DNA from: a bacterium
Lineage (GTDB): Bacteria > Bacillota > Clostridia > Lachnospirales > Lachnospiraceae
Length of the DNA: 35,280 nt
Direction of reading: 5' to 3'
Assembly (NCBI GenBank): GCA_004562765.1
Contig: SFRL01000063.1
Location: forward strand, 1-35,280
This document shows, piece by piece, positions 7,119 through 15,212 of this stretch (positions within the stretch are counted from its first letter, which is position 1; each line of letters starts with the position of its first letter). A program made the translations under genes and the position numbers. The notes beneath the pieces are model-generated. The model saw only the letters and a program-made list of their open reading frames with translations, did no database searches and was not told the origin of the DNA.

Positions 7119-8450
7119 TTGTTAAGTGAAAAGGTAACTGTTCAGAACAGATCGGAGCGGAACCGCGTAGATCGTGAGAATATGATTCAGGAGTGCAAAA
7201 ATCCCATCGTTGAAGACGATTTTCATGGATTTTTGCATCGTAACTGTGAGGGTACTGAACAGTTACGAGATAAGACGATTCTTTTGGGCGTGACTGGCAG
7301 CATTGCGGCATACAAGATCGCGACCCTTGCCAGCATGCTTGTCAAGCAGCACGCGGATGTTCATGTCATCATGACAAAAAATGCTACGAATTTCATCAAT
7401 CCGATCACGTTTGAGACACTGACCGGAAATAAATGTCTGGTGGATACCTTCGACCGGAACTTTGAGTTTCAGGTGGAGCATGTGTCACTGGCAAAGAAGG
7501 CAGATATTGCACTGGTCGCACCGGCAAGCGCAAATATCATCGGAAAGATGGCGCACGGAATCGCAGATGATATGCTGACGACGACGCTGCTTGCCTGCAA
7601 GGCACCGATCCTCGTGTCGCCTGCCATGAATACGAATATGTACGAAAATCTCATTGTGCAGGACAACATTCGCATACTGCAAAAATACGGGATGAAAGTG
7701 ATCACACCTGCCAGTGGATATCTTGCCTGTGGTGATACCGGAGCCGGAAAAATGCCGGAACCGGAGACGTTGTTTGCATATATTGAGGCGGAGATCGCCT
7801 GTGAAAAGGATCTCGCCGGAAAAAAGGTGCTTGTCACTGCCGGAGCGACGCAGGAGGCACTGGATCCGGTACGCTATCTGACAAACCATTCTACCGGAAA
7901 GATGGGCTATGCTCTCGCAAAGGCAGCGGTGCTTCGCGGGGCAGAGGTGACACTGGTCAGTGCGCCGACAAATCTGGAACCGCCGCTGTCCGTGGAAGTC
8001 GTGCCTGTTGTCAGTGCACAGGATATGTTTGAGGCGGTGGAGAACCGTTTTGACGGTACGGATATTCTCATTATGGCAGCAGCCGTGGCAGACTACCGCC
8101 CCAAGGAGTTTGTGGATCACAAGATCAAGAAAAAAGAGGGCGACAATGTGCTGGAGCTCGCCCGTACTACCGATATTCTGGGCACACTTGGCGCGCGCAA
8201 GCGTGCGGATCAGTTTATCTGCGGTTTTTCCATGGAGACGGAGCAATTGGTCGAAAATTCAAGAGCGAAGCTGGAAAAGAAGCATCTGGACATGATCGCG
8301 GCAAACAATCTGCGCACGGAGGGTGCAGGTTTTGGCACAGAGACAAATGTGGTGACGTTGATCCGTCCGGATGACATGGTGGAATTGCCGATCATGTCAA
8401 AGCTGGAGGTCGCACACCGGATCCTGGACCATATTCTGAGAAACAAGTAA
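7119..8450 (+). CDS. coaBC: Bifunctional phosphopantothenoylcysteine decarboxylase / phosphopantothenate-cysteine ligase
   Basis: This makes 4'-phosphopantetheine from 4'-phosphopantothenate in two steps. The N-terminal flavoprotein (CoaC) half carries GVTGSIAAYK, VEHVSLAKKADIALVAPAS, PAMNTNMYEN and the active-site cysteine in GYLACGDTGAGKMPE. The CoaB half carries VTAGATQEALDPVRYLTN, STGKMG and AAAVADYRPK with the KIKKKEG lysine region. Start: TTG 7119 has a perfect AGGAGG at 7107-7112 and lies one base after panD; ATG 7182 is the alternative with a weak ribosome site. Either way the conserved part begins only at about 7272, because a nested palindrome (7134-7266) occupies the 5' end in frame. 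The result is a non-conserved N-terminal extension, about 443 residues in all. Confidence 0.93.
   Translation: MLSEKVTVQNRSERNRVDRENMIQECKNPIVEDDFHGFLHRNCEGTEQLRDKTILLGVTGSIAAYKIATLASMLVKQHADVHVIMTKNATNFINPITFETLTGNKCLVDTFDRNFEFQVEHVSLAKKADIALVAPASANIIGKMAHGIADDMLTTTLLACKAPILVSPAMNTNMYENLIVQDNIRILQKYGMKVITPASGYLACGDTGAGKMPEPETLFAYIEAEIACEKDLAGKKVLVTAGATQEALDPVRYLTNHSTGKMGYALAKAAVLRGAEVTLVSAPTNLEPPLSVEVVPVVSAQDMFEAVENRFDGTDILIMAAAVADYRPKEFVDHKIKKKEGDNVLELARTTDILGTLGARKRADQFICGFSMETEQLVENSRAKLEKKHLDMIAANNLRTEGAGFGTETNVVTLIRPDDMVELPIMSKLEVAHRILDHILRNK
7134..7266 (+). repeat. 133-bp nested palindromic element at the 5' end of coaBC
   Basis: The ends are a perfect 12-bp inverted repeat, GTAACTGTTCAG (7134-7145) and CTGAACAGTTAC (7255-7266). 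Inside, TGCAAAAATCC (7194-7204) pairs with GGATTTTTGCA (7227-7237) around a smaller ATCGT/ACGAT stem. The right end also forms its own hairpin, GTAACTGT (7240-7247) with ACAGTTAC (7259-7266). The layout is MITE-like, but I see no clear target-site duplication. It stays open in the coaBC frame and separates the AGGAGG/TTG start from the conserved protein. GATTCAGGAGTGCAAAA (7184-7200) recurs with one change at 23023-23039. Confidence 0.75.
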
Positions 8451-8472
8451 GTACCGTTTACGGCTTTTAAAA

Positions 8473-8518
8473 TTCCCGTAAGTATGCTATGATTAAACAT
8501 ACTTATGGGAACTTTTTT
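8473..8518 (+). terminator. Rho-independent terminator after coaBC
   Basis: TTCCCGTAAGTATG (8473-8486) pairs with CATACTTATGGGAA (8498-8511), 14 pairs with one G-T, and is followed by T6 at 8513-8518. It ends the pan-coaBC operon and separates it from the purine module. Confidence 0.9.
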
Positions 8519-8525
8519 ATGAAAG

Positions 8526-8548
8526 AACTGCGAGGGAACCGAGCAGTT
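8526..8548 (+). repeat. Small conserved hairpin before the purine permease
   Basis: AACTGC (8526-8531) pairs with GCAGTT (8543-8548) around the loop GAGGGAACCGA. The hairpin at 7242-7264 has AACTGT/ACAGTT and the loop GAGGGTACTGA: the stem has a compensatory T-A to C-G change and the loop is nearly identical. It ends a few bases before the permease ribosome site GGAAGGAG. Confidence 0.6.
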
Positions 8549-8565
8549 ACGGAAGGAGTTTATTT

Positions 8566-9975
8566 ATGCAAAAGACAAATGACTATACGTCACCCTATGA
8601 GTTTTACGGCAAGATCCCGACCGGCAAAGCGATCCTCTACGGATTGCAGCATGTGTTGGCGATGTTTGTGGGCAATCTGACGCCGCTCATCGTCATCTGT
8701 GGCGCATGCGGGATCGGTGCGGGATCGGAATTTGCGCCCGTATATGTACAATTATTACAGAATGCAATGGTGATCGCAGGTATCGTGACACTGGTGCAGC
8801 TGTTTTCCATCGGTCCGGTGGGCGGAAAGGTACCGATCATTATGGGAACCAGTTCCGGTTTCATCGGTGTGTTCAGCAGTGTGGCTGCCAGTATGGGTGG
8901 TGGTGTGCTTGCCTATGGCGCGATCATGGGTGCGTCGGTGATCGGCGGATTGTTTGAGACGGTTTTGGGATTTTTCTTAAAGCCGCTGCGGCGGTTTTTC
9001 CCTTCGGTCGTGACCGGTACGGTCGTGCTGGCGATCGGACTTTCGCTGATCAGCGTTGGTGTCAACTCTTTCGGAGGAGGCAATAATGCGGCGGATTTCG
9101 GCTCGCTGGAAAACCTGCTCGTGGGTCTGATCGTTCTGGTTGTGATCCTGGCAGTGAAGCATTTTACAAAGGGTATGGCAAGTTCTTCTGCGATCCTGAT
9201 CGGTATTATTGTCGGATATATCGTTTGCTTTATCATGGGAATGGTGCTGCCGACAACGGCTGTGAATGCGGATGGAGTGGAGTATACCAAAGCATGGGTG
9301 CTGAATTTTGACAAGGTCAGCTCCGCAGGCTGGTTTGCGCTTCCTAAAATAATGCCGGTGAAACTTGTGTTTGACGGCCGTGCGATCCTGCCGGTCATGA
9401 TCATGTTTATCGTGACGGCAGTGGAGACAGTCGGTGATATCTCCGGTGTCATGGTGGGTGGAATGAGCCGTGAGGCGACAGATAAGGAATTGTCCGGCGG
9501 CGTGATGTGTGACGGTCTCGGATCTTCCTTTGCGGCACTGTTTGGTGTGCTGCCGAATACCTCTTTTTCACAGAACGTAGGTCTTGTGACGTTGACGAAG
9601 GTGGTCAACCGTATGGCACTTGCATGTGGTGCGATCTTCCTGATTTTATGCGGTCTGTTCCCGAAACTGGCTGCGCTGATCTCCATCATGCCGCAGAGCG
9701 TGCTCGGCGGTGCGGCTGTGATCATGTTTTCTTCTATTGTGATCAGTGGTATTCAGCTCATCACGAAAGAACCCTTGACCGCACGCAACATTACGATCGT
9801 GTCCGTTGCACTCGGACTGGGCTACGGTGTAGGTGCCAACAGTGCGCTGCTGAACAATCTGCCGGAGCTGCTTCGACTGACCTTCGGCGGTAGCGGTATT
9901 GTGCCTGCGGCAGTGGTGGCGATTATTTTGAATATTGTTTTGCCGAAAAAAGACAATACGACAAATTTAGAATAA
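8566..9975 (+). CDS. NCS2 nucleobase:cation symporter (xanthine/uric acid permease type)
   Basis: This 469-residue integral membrane transporter has about 12-14 hydrophobic segments. Family landmarks are LQHVLAMFVGN in the first segment, GTSSGFIG, ETVGDISG and the NCS2 signature region GVLPNTSFSQNVGLVTLTKV. These motifs place it with the xanthine/urate branch rather than the uracil (UraA) branch, and the xanthine-dehydrogenase-type genes that follow support this. It starts at ATG 8566 after GGAAGGAG. Transport would be proton- or sodium-coupled uptake of purine bases. The exact substrate is inferred from context. Confidence 0.9.
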   Translation: MQKTNDYTSPYEFYGKIPTGKAILYGLQHVLAMFVGNLTPLIVICGACGIGAGSEFAPVYVQLLQNAMVIAGIVTLVQLFSIGPVGGKVPIIMGTSSGFIGVFSSVAASMGGGVLAYGAIMGASVIGGLFETVLGFFLKPLRRFFPSVVTGTVVLAIGLSLISVGVNSFGGGNNAADFGSLENLLVGLIVLVVILAVKHFTKGMASSSAILIGIIVGYIVCFIMGMVLPTTAVNADGVEYTKAWVLNFDKVSSAGWFALPKIMPVKLVFDGRAILPVMIMFIVTAVETVGDISGVMVGGMSREATDKELSGGVMCDGLGSSFAALFGVLPNTSFSQNVGLVTLTKVVNRMALACGAIFLILCGLFPKLAALISIMPQSVLGGAAVIMFSSIVISGIQLITKEPLTARNITIVSVALGLGYGVGANSALLNNLPELLRLTFGGSGIVPAAVVAIILNIVLPKKDNTTNLE

Positions 9976-10032
9976 ACAACAAAAGATTCCGGATCGGTTT
10001 TTGAACGGCGGGATCCGGGTGAGGAGTATTCC

Positions 10033-10816
10033 ATGCTGAAATTTAAACAGTATTATCGGGTAAAGAGTCTCGCAGAGGCGTATGAATTAAATCAGAAAAA
10101 GAGTAATGTCGTGCTGGGCGGCATGCTGTGGCTGAAGCTGCAGCGCCGCACGGTGGGCGGTGTGATCGATCTCTCAGATCTGGGACTGGATCGGATCATA
10201 GAGACGGAGGATGCTTTTACGATCGGAGCGATGGTGAACCTGCGTGATCTGGAGCAGCATGAGGGGCTGCGCGCGTATCTGGGTGAGGCCTTGCACGAGA
10301 GCCTGCGACATATCGTCGGCGTGCAGTTTCGCAATGTGGCGACGGTGGGCGGCAGCATTTTCGGGCGTTTTGGATTTTCTGACGTGCTGACTGTTGTCTG
10401 TGTATGCGTCAAACGCTCCGCTTGATAAGGAGTTAAAAAACGATATTCTGGAGGCGGTCATCCTGCCAAAGCATGTGGAGGCAGTCGCCTATCGCAGCGT
10501 GCGAAATTCCGAGACCGATTTCCCGGTGCTGACCTGCTGTGCGGCGAAGGTGAACGGTATTTACCGTGTGAGCGTGGGTGCGCGGCCGATGCGTGCCGCT
10601 TACACGGCAGATCTGAACGGGATGTTAAAGGATGGGATCACACCGGAGAGCGCCGCTGCGTTTAGCAAATGGGTGTCAGAGCAGTTTGCCACCGGATCAA
10701 ATGTGCGCGCGAGCGCGGATTACCGCAAAAAGATGATCGCGGTGCTGACGAAGCGAAATGTGATGGAGCTGGCAGAATCCGAAAAGGCAGCGCAGACGAA
10801 AGGAGGACAGGTGTAG
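10033..10816 (+). pseudogene. Xanthine dehydrogenase FAD-binding subunit, frameshifted
   Basis: Two overlapping frames together form one FAD subunit (CO dehydrogenase flavoprotein family). The first, 10033-10425, carries the FAD-domain start NVVLGGMLWLKL and the second FAD motif ATVGGSIFGRFGFSD, then ends early. The second, open from 10394 to 10816, resumes with NDILEAVILPKH and the C-terminal domain. The join near 10390-10420 lacks the usual conserved stretch after GFSD, so a short out-of-frame deletion looks more likely than a single-base error. In an intact enzyme this subunit passes electrons from the iron-sulfur centres to NAD+. A sequencing error cannot be excluded. Confidence 0.8.
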
Positions 10817-10817
10817 G

Positions 10818-11288
10818 ATGGAACTGAAATTTGTTTTAAACGATGTGCCCCGCACGGTTGAAATCTCTGCGGACACCCTCCTTTTGGATCTTTTGCGCAG
10901 TTTGAAATGCCACAGTGTAAAACGTGGCTGTGAGACCGGAAACTGCGGTCTGTGTACCGTGTTTGTGAATGATCGCCCGGTGCTCAGCTGCAGTACGTTG
11001 GCAGCGCGCGTTGAGGGATGCGAAGTGGTGACTCTGGAAGGTCTGCGCGATGAAGCGGAGGAGTACGGTGCCTATATCGCAGATGAGGGTGCAGAGCAGT
11101 GTGGTTTTTGCAATCCGGGACTGATGATGAATGCGATCGCTCTCTACCGCGAGAATCCTGAGGCTACCGATGACGAGATCAAGGAGTATCTGGCAGGCAA
11201 TCTTTGCCGATGCTCGGGCTATGAAGGACAGCTGAGAGGTATTCGCTCCTATCTGAAATATAAAAAGGGGGTGGAGTGCCATGAGTAA
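10818..11288 (+). CDS. Xanthine dehydrogenase-type [2Fe-2S] subunit
   Basis: This 156-residue iron-sulfur subunit belongs to a molybdenum hydroxylase. The N-terminal plant-ferredoxin-like cluster uses CETGNCGLC plus the cysteine in VLSCSTL; the C-terminal helical cluster uses CGFCNPG and CRCSGYEGQ. All eight cysteines are present, so the protein should be functional. It relays electrons from the molybdenum site to the FAD subunit. The gene starts two bases after the FAD-subunit stop with GGAGG close by, and its end overlaps the Mo-subunit start by eight bases, so the three subunits are one operon. Confidence 0.95.
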   Translation: MELKFVLNDVPRTVEISADTLLLDLLRSLKCHSVKRGCETGNCGLCTVFVNDRPVLSCSTLAARVEGCEVVTLEGLRDEAEEYGAYIADEGAEQCGFCNPGLMMNAIALYRENPEATDDEIKEYLAGNLCRCSGYEGQLRGIRSYLKYKKGVECHE

Positions 11289-13602
11289 GCTTAGTCAGAA
11301 GGAATACCGTGTTGTGACAAAACCTATCCGCAAGCTGGACGCTATGCAGCTTGTGACCGGGCAGCCGGTGTATACGGATGATGTCACACCGCAGGACTGT
11401 CTGGTTGTAAAATTGCTGCGCAGTCCGCATGCGCATGCACTCATTGCGGATGTAGATACGGAAAAAGCGATGGCAGTACCGGGTGCGGTGGCTGTTTATA
11501 CCTATAAAGATGTACCGCAGGAGCGTTTTACGACGGCGGGACAGACGTATCCGGAGCCGAGCGCCTATGACCGGCTGCTTCTGGACAGACGGGTGCGATT
11601 TGTGGGAGATCCGGTGGCGATCATTGCCGCAGAGACGAAAGAAGCGGCAGAAATGATGCTTACGCGTGTGAAGGTCAGCTATGAGGTATTGCCCGCCGTG
11701 TTGGATTTCCATACGGCAAAGGATAATGAGCTCCTTGTACATCCGGAGGATAACTGGCGCTCTTTATGTCCGGTGGGCGCTGACAATCGGCGCAACCTGG
11801 TGGCACACGAGGAGGATTCCTGGGGAGATCTCGACGCTGCATTTGCGCAATGTGCGCAGATCGTTGAAAAAACGGTACACTGCAAGGCGAACAACCAGGC
11901 GATGATGGAGACATTCCGCACGTATTGCGAGATCGATACTTACGGCAGACTGCATGTGATCAGCTCCACGCAGATCATTTTTCATGTGCGGCGTATCGTT
12001 TCCAATGCATTGGGTATACCTAAATCAAAGATCCGGGTGACCAAGCCTCGTATCGGCGGTGGATTTGGCGCAAAGCAGAGCGTGGTGGCAGAGATCTATC
12101 CGGCATTTGTGACATGGATGACGAAGCGTCCTTCCAAGCTGGTCTATACCCGGGAGGAGTGCCAAATCGCGGCTTCTCCGAGACATGAGATGGAGGTGCG
12201 CGTAAGGGTTGGCGCGGATGCGCAGGGACATATCCGCGCAATGGACATGTATACGCTTTCCAACAGTGGCGCGTACAGTGAGCACGGACCCACAACTGTA
12301 GGACTTTCCGGACATAAATCCATTTCGCTTTATGCCAATCAGTTACAGGCATATCGGTTTAACTATGATGTGGTATACACGAACCTGCAGTCGGCAGGTG
12401 CTTTCCGCGGTTATGGTGCGCCGCAGGGTATTTTCGCGGTGGAATCCGCAGTGAATGAGCTGGCGGACAAGCTGGGCATTAGCCCAATCGAGATCCGAGA
12501 GATCAATATGACCAGAGAGGGTAATGTGATCCGCTCTTATTATGGTGAGACTGCGACAAGCTGTGCGTTGGATCGCTGTCTGGCGCGGGCGAAGGAGAAG
12601 ATCGGCTGGGACGATGCCGGTCTTTGCACAAAAATCGACGACCATACTGTGCGCGCAAAGGGTATGGCGATCGCCATGCAGGGTTCCGGTATCTCGAATG
12701 TGGATGTGGGCAGCGCGACGGTTCGGCTGACGGAGGACGGCGGCTATGCGCTTGTCATCGGTGCGGCTGACATGGGAACGGGCTGCGATACGATCCTTGC
12801 ACAGATGGTTGCGGAGATGATGGAGTGCGACATGAGTGCTGTGACGGTATACAGTGCGGACACGGATTTCTCACCTTATGATTCCGGTTCCTATGCATCC
12901 TCGACGACCTATGTCACCGGAAAAGCGGTGGAGCGTGCCTGCATGGAATTGCAGGAAAAAATATGTGCGCTGGGCGCAAGCATGCTGGAACTTCCGGAAG
13001 AACAGGTGGTGTTTACCGCAGAAGCGGTGCAGTCCGGAGACGGAAGCAAAGCGGTCAGCCTGGTGGACATTGCCACAAGATCCATGTGCGGAAATACGGA
13101 AGCGCTGCAGGTGACGGCGACGCACTCTTCGCCGACCTCTCCGCCGCCCTATATGGTCGGTATGGTCGAGCTTGACATTGATATCGAGACCGGTGAGGCG
13201 AAGGTGGCAAACTTTGTAGCGGTGGCAGACTGTGGCACCGTCGTTAATGAAAATCTGGCGCGTATTCAGCTGGAGGGCGGTATCGTACAGGGCATCGGCA
13301 TGGCGCTCTATGAGAATGTGACCTACATGAAGGACGGAAGCATTGCAGAAAATTCCCTGATGGAGTATAAGATCCCGTCCCGCATGGATATCGGTAAGCT
13401 GGATGTAGAGTTTGAGAGCAGCTATGAGCCGAGCGGACCGTTTGGCGCAAAGTCGATCGGCGAGCTTGTGATCGATACGCCGGTTCCGGCGATCGCCCAT
13501 GCGATCTATGAAGCGACCGGCATCTGGCTGAGTGAGCTTCCGTTCACACCGGAAAAGATTCTGGAGGCAATCGAACAAGGTGGAAAATATAAAAACAGTT
13601 AA
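11281..13602 (+). CDS. Xanthine dehydrogenase-type molybdenum-binding subunit
   Basis: This 773-residue catalytic subunit of a molybdenum hydroxylase binds molybdopterin and hydroxylates purines or other N-heterocycles. Visible landmarks are the a/b hammerhead domain (KLDAMQLVTGQPVYTDDV, LLRSPHAHA), cofactor loops GGGFGAKQ and GAFRGYGAPQG, and the catalytic glutamate in GAKSIGELVIDTP near the C-terminus. Length is normal for the stand-alone subunit. It overlaps the [2Fe-2S] gene by eight bases and the MobA-like gene overlaps its end. Xanthine as substrate is inferred from the NCS2 permease; aldehyde or nicotinate-type substrates cannot be excluded. Confidence 0.93.
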   Translation: MSKLSQKEYRVVTKPIRKLDAMQLVTGQPVYTDDVTPQDCLVVKLLRSPHAHALIADVDTEKAMAVPGAVAVYTYKDVPQERFTTAGQTYPEPSAYDRLLLDRRVRFVGDPVAIIAAETKEAAEMMLTRVKVSYEVLPAVLDFHTAKDNELLVHPEDNWRSLCPVGADNRRNLVAHEEDSWGDLDAAFAQCAQIVEKTVHCKANNQAMMETFRTYCEIDTYGRLHVISSTQIIFHVRRIVSNALGIPKSKIRVTKPRIGGGFGAKQSVVAEIYPAFVTWMTKRPSKLVYTREECQIAASPRHEMEVRVRVGADAQGHIRAMDMYTLSNSGAYSEHGPTTVGLSGHKSISLYANQLQAYRFNYDVVYTNLQSAGAFRGYGAPQGIFAVESAVNELADKLGISPIEIREINMTREGNVIRSYYGETATSCALDRCLARAKEKIGWDDAGLCTKIDDHTVRAKGMAIAMQGSGISNVDVGSATVRLTEDGGYALVIGAADMGTGCDTILAQMVAEMMECDMSAVTVYSADTDFSPYDSGSYASSTTYVTGKAVERACMELQEKICALGASMLELPEEQVVFTAEAVQSGDGSKAVSLVDIATRSMCGNTEALQVTATHSSPTSPPPYMVGMVELDIDIETGEAKVANFVAVADCGTVVNENLARIQLEGGIVQGIGMALYENVTYMKDGSIAENSLMEYKIPSRMDIGKLDVEFESSYEPSGPFGAKSIGELVIDTPVPAIAHAIYEATGIWLSELPFTPEKILEAIEQGGKYKNS

Positions 13603-14194
13603 TCGAATTTTTTATCTGGCAGGTGGGGATGGCAGCCGTTTCGGAGAAAATAAGCTGCTTTATCCGATCACGGTGGATGGCGAGTGCAAGCCGATGTACC
13701 GCCATGCGCTTGACCGTGTGCTGGATATTGTAGCAGGAGTGACCACATATGAGCTGTATGTGGTCACTTGTCATTCGGACATTTATTCCTATGTAAAAGA
13801 TCTGGAGACGGAGCTTCCCCGCGTGCATGCGGTGGACAGTCCGGACAGTCCGAAAGGACTTTCCTATACGATCCGGGCCGGGCTTGCCGCGGCAGGCGCC
13901 ACTGCGCCCGGCGTGTATGACACATTTCTTGTGGCGGATATGCCTTATATCAGTCAGGAGAGTCTGGCGGATTTTATGCGGGAGGTCACAGATAGCGGAC
14001 GGACCGTGGGCTGCATGGCGGAAAACGGACGTTACAAAAACCCGGTCATGTTTCAGGCAAAACTGGAACCGGAGCTTCGGGCTCTTACCGGAGACTGTGG
14101 CGGCAAATCGGTGTTTCTGCGTCACGAAGATGAGGCGTATGTGTTTGAAACCGCCGGTGAGTTGGCAGATCTGGACCGCAAAGAGGATCTTTGA
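13580..14194 (+). CDS. MobA-like molybdenum cofactor nucleotidyltransferase
   Basis: This is a 204-residue nucleotidyltransferase of the MocA/MobA type. The N-terminal NTP-binding signature is FYLAGGDGSRFGENKLL, the metal-binding segment is FLVADMPYIS, and GRYKNPVMF follows. Such proteins (MocA, or PucB in purine operons) attach CMP to molybdopterin for xanthine-dehydrogenase-type enzymes, which fits its place after the Mo subunit. The frame is open to 13532, but GTG 13580 gives a normal N-terminus and lies inside the end of the previous gene, with GGAGG at 13563-13567. It is the last gene of the purine module. Confidence 0.85.
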   Translation: MENIKTVNRIFYLAGGDGSRFGENKLLYPITVDGECKPMYRHALDRVLDIVAGVTTYELYVVTCHSDIYSYVKDLETELPRVHAVDSPDSPKGLSYTIRAGLAAAGATAPGVYDTFLVADMPYISQESLADFMREVTDSGRTVGCMAENGRYKNPVMFQAKLEPELRALTGDCGGKSVFLRHEDEAYVFETAGELADLDRKEDL

Positions 14195-14237
14195 GCCTTT
14201 CTGGTTAATTTTGCACAATTTTTTTCTTGTTTCAGAC

Positions 14238-14266
14238 TTGCAATAGGTAAAAATTGGTGCTATGAT
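14238..14266 (+). promoter_or_regulatory. Promoter of kduI
   Basis: TTGCAA (14238-14243), a 17-base spacer and TATGAT (14261-14266) fit a sigma-A promoter, with transcription expected to start near 14273. A perfect palindrome lies just downstream at 14281-14290. Confidence 0.65.
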
Positions 14267-14279
14267 GAAAACACAGCAA

Positions 14280-14291
14280 GTAACATGTTAG
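14280..14291 (+). promoter_or_regulatory. Predicted GntR operator at the kduI promoter
   Basis: GTAACATGTTAG contains the perfect palindrome TAACATGTTA. It matches, at 10 of 12 positions, the sites CTAACATGTCAG found twice at the dctP promoter. It lies just after the expected transcription start, a position where a bound repressor would block elongation. The most likely binder is the GntR/FCD protein encoded at 17307. Confidence 0.65.
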
Positions 14292-14328
14292 TTGATAAAT
14301 ACATTTTACTTCATGAGGAGGGACATCG

Positions 14329-15171
14329 ATGGATATTCGATACTCTGCAAACCAGAAGGACGTTAAGCGCTACACGACACAGGAACTGCGCGACGAATTT
14401 CTCATTACCGGGCTGTATCAGCCTGACCGTGTTGTGGCGGTATATTCACACGTTGATCGTATGGTTACTTTCGGCTGCATGCCGGTGACCAGAGAGATCT
14501 CTCTGGATGATGGCATCGAGGTTTATGCAAATTTCGGAACCAATTATATCTTACAGCGTAGAGAGATCGGAATCTTTAATATCGGAGGCAAGGGCAGCAT
14601 TAAGGTGGACGGAACGGTCTATGAGCTGGATTATAAGGATTGCCTCTATATCACAATGGGTGCAAAGGAAGTGCTGTTTTCTTCTGCGGACGGCAACCAT
14701 CCTGCCAAATTCTATATGGTGAGCGCACCTGCACACACTGCTTATGAGACAAAGCTTCTGACACTTGCGGATGCTGCAAAGCGTCCGGTGGGCGATGCAA
14801 AGACCAGCAATAAGCGTGTGATCAATCAGTTTATTCACCCCGATGTATTGAAAACCTGCCAGCTTTGCATGGGAATGACCGTGCTGGAGCCCGGAAGTGT
14901 ATGGAATACCATGCCTGCGCATACACATGAGCGCCGTATGGAGATCTATACATATTTTGAGGTACCGGACGATCAGGTCGTTTTCCATTTTATGGGCGAG
15001 GGCGACGAGACCCGTCACATTGTGATGCACAATGAGGATGCGGTGATCTCACCTTCCTGGTCCATTCATTCCGGAGCAGGCACGAGCAATTACACATTTA
15101 TCTGGGCGATGGGCGGAGAAAATCAGGAGTTCGATGATATGGACCATATCAAGACGACGGATCTTCGCTAG
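14329..15171 (+). CDS. kduI: 5-keto-4-deoxyuronate isomerase
   Basis: This 280-residue zinc cupin converts 5-keto-4-deoxyuronate (DKI) from pectin or other unsaturated uronates to 2,5-diketo-3-deoxygluconate. The zinc ligands are visible as H198 and H200 (AHTHERRMEIY), E205 and H247 (SWSIHSGAGTS), matching the E. coli set with an offset of two. Length is typical. The start ATG 14329 has GAGGAGGG upstream. It opens the uronate cluster under its own promoter and predicted operator, and KduD, the next enzyme in the pathway, follows directly. Confidence 0.97.
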   Translation: MDIRYSANQKDVKRYTTQELRDEFLITGLYQPDRVVAVYSHVDRMVTFGCMPVTREISLDDGIEVYANFGTNYILQRREIGIFNIGGKGSIKVDGTVYELDYKDCLYITMGAKEVLFSSADGNHPAKFYMVSAPAHTAYETKLLTLADAAKRPVGDAKTSNKRVINQFIHPDVLKTCQLCMGMTVLEPGSVWNTMPAHTHERRMEIYTYFEVPDDQVVFHFMGEGDETRHIVMHNEDAVISPSWSIHSGAGTSNYTFIWAMGGENQEFDDMDHIKTTDLR

Positions 15172-15212
15172 TTTTTAACAATTAATGTAAATAGGGAAAG
15201 GGAGGAAAAATC

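Noticed and set aside
7485..8246. Minus-strand open frame opposite coaBC
   Set aside because: It is a shadow of a conserved gene, with no motif and a His/Arg/Cys-rich composition.
8913..9725. Long minus-strand open frame (270 codons) opposite the purine permease
   Set aside because: It mirrors a well-supported coding gene, is rich in Pro/Thr/Ser as antisense frames of GC-rich genes are, and has no recognisable motif or ribosome site.
9985..10018. CCGGATC/GATCCGG hairpin between the permease and the FAD subunit
   Set aside because: It has only seven base pairs with no T-tract, so it is too weak to call a terminator.
12871..13578. Minus-strand open frame opposite the Mo-binding subunit
   Set aside because: It is antisense to a strongly conserved catalytic domain, and its Arg/His-rich composition is typical of a shadow frame.
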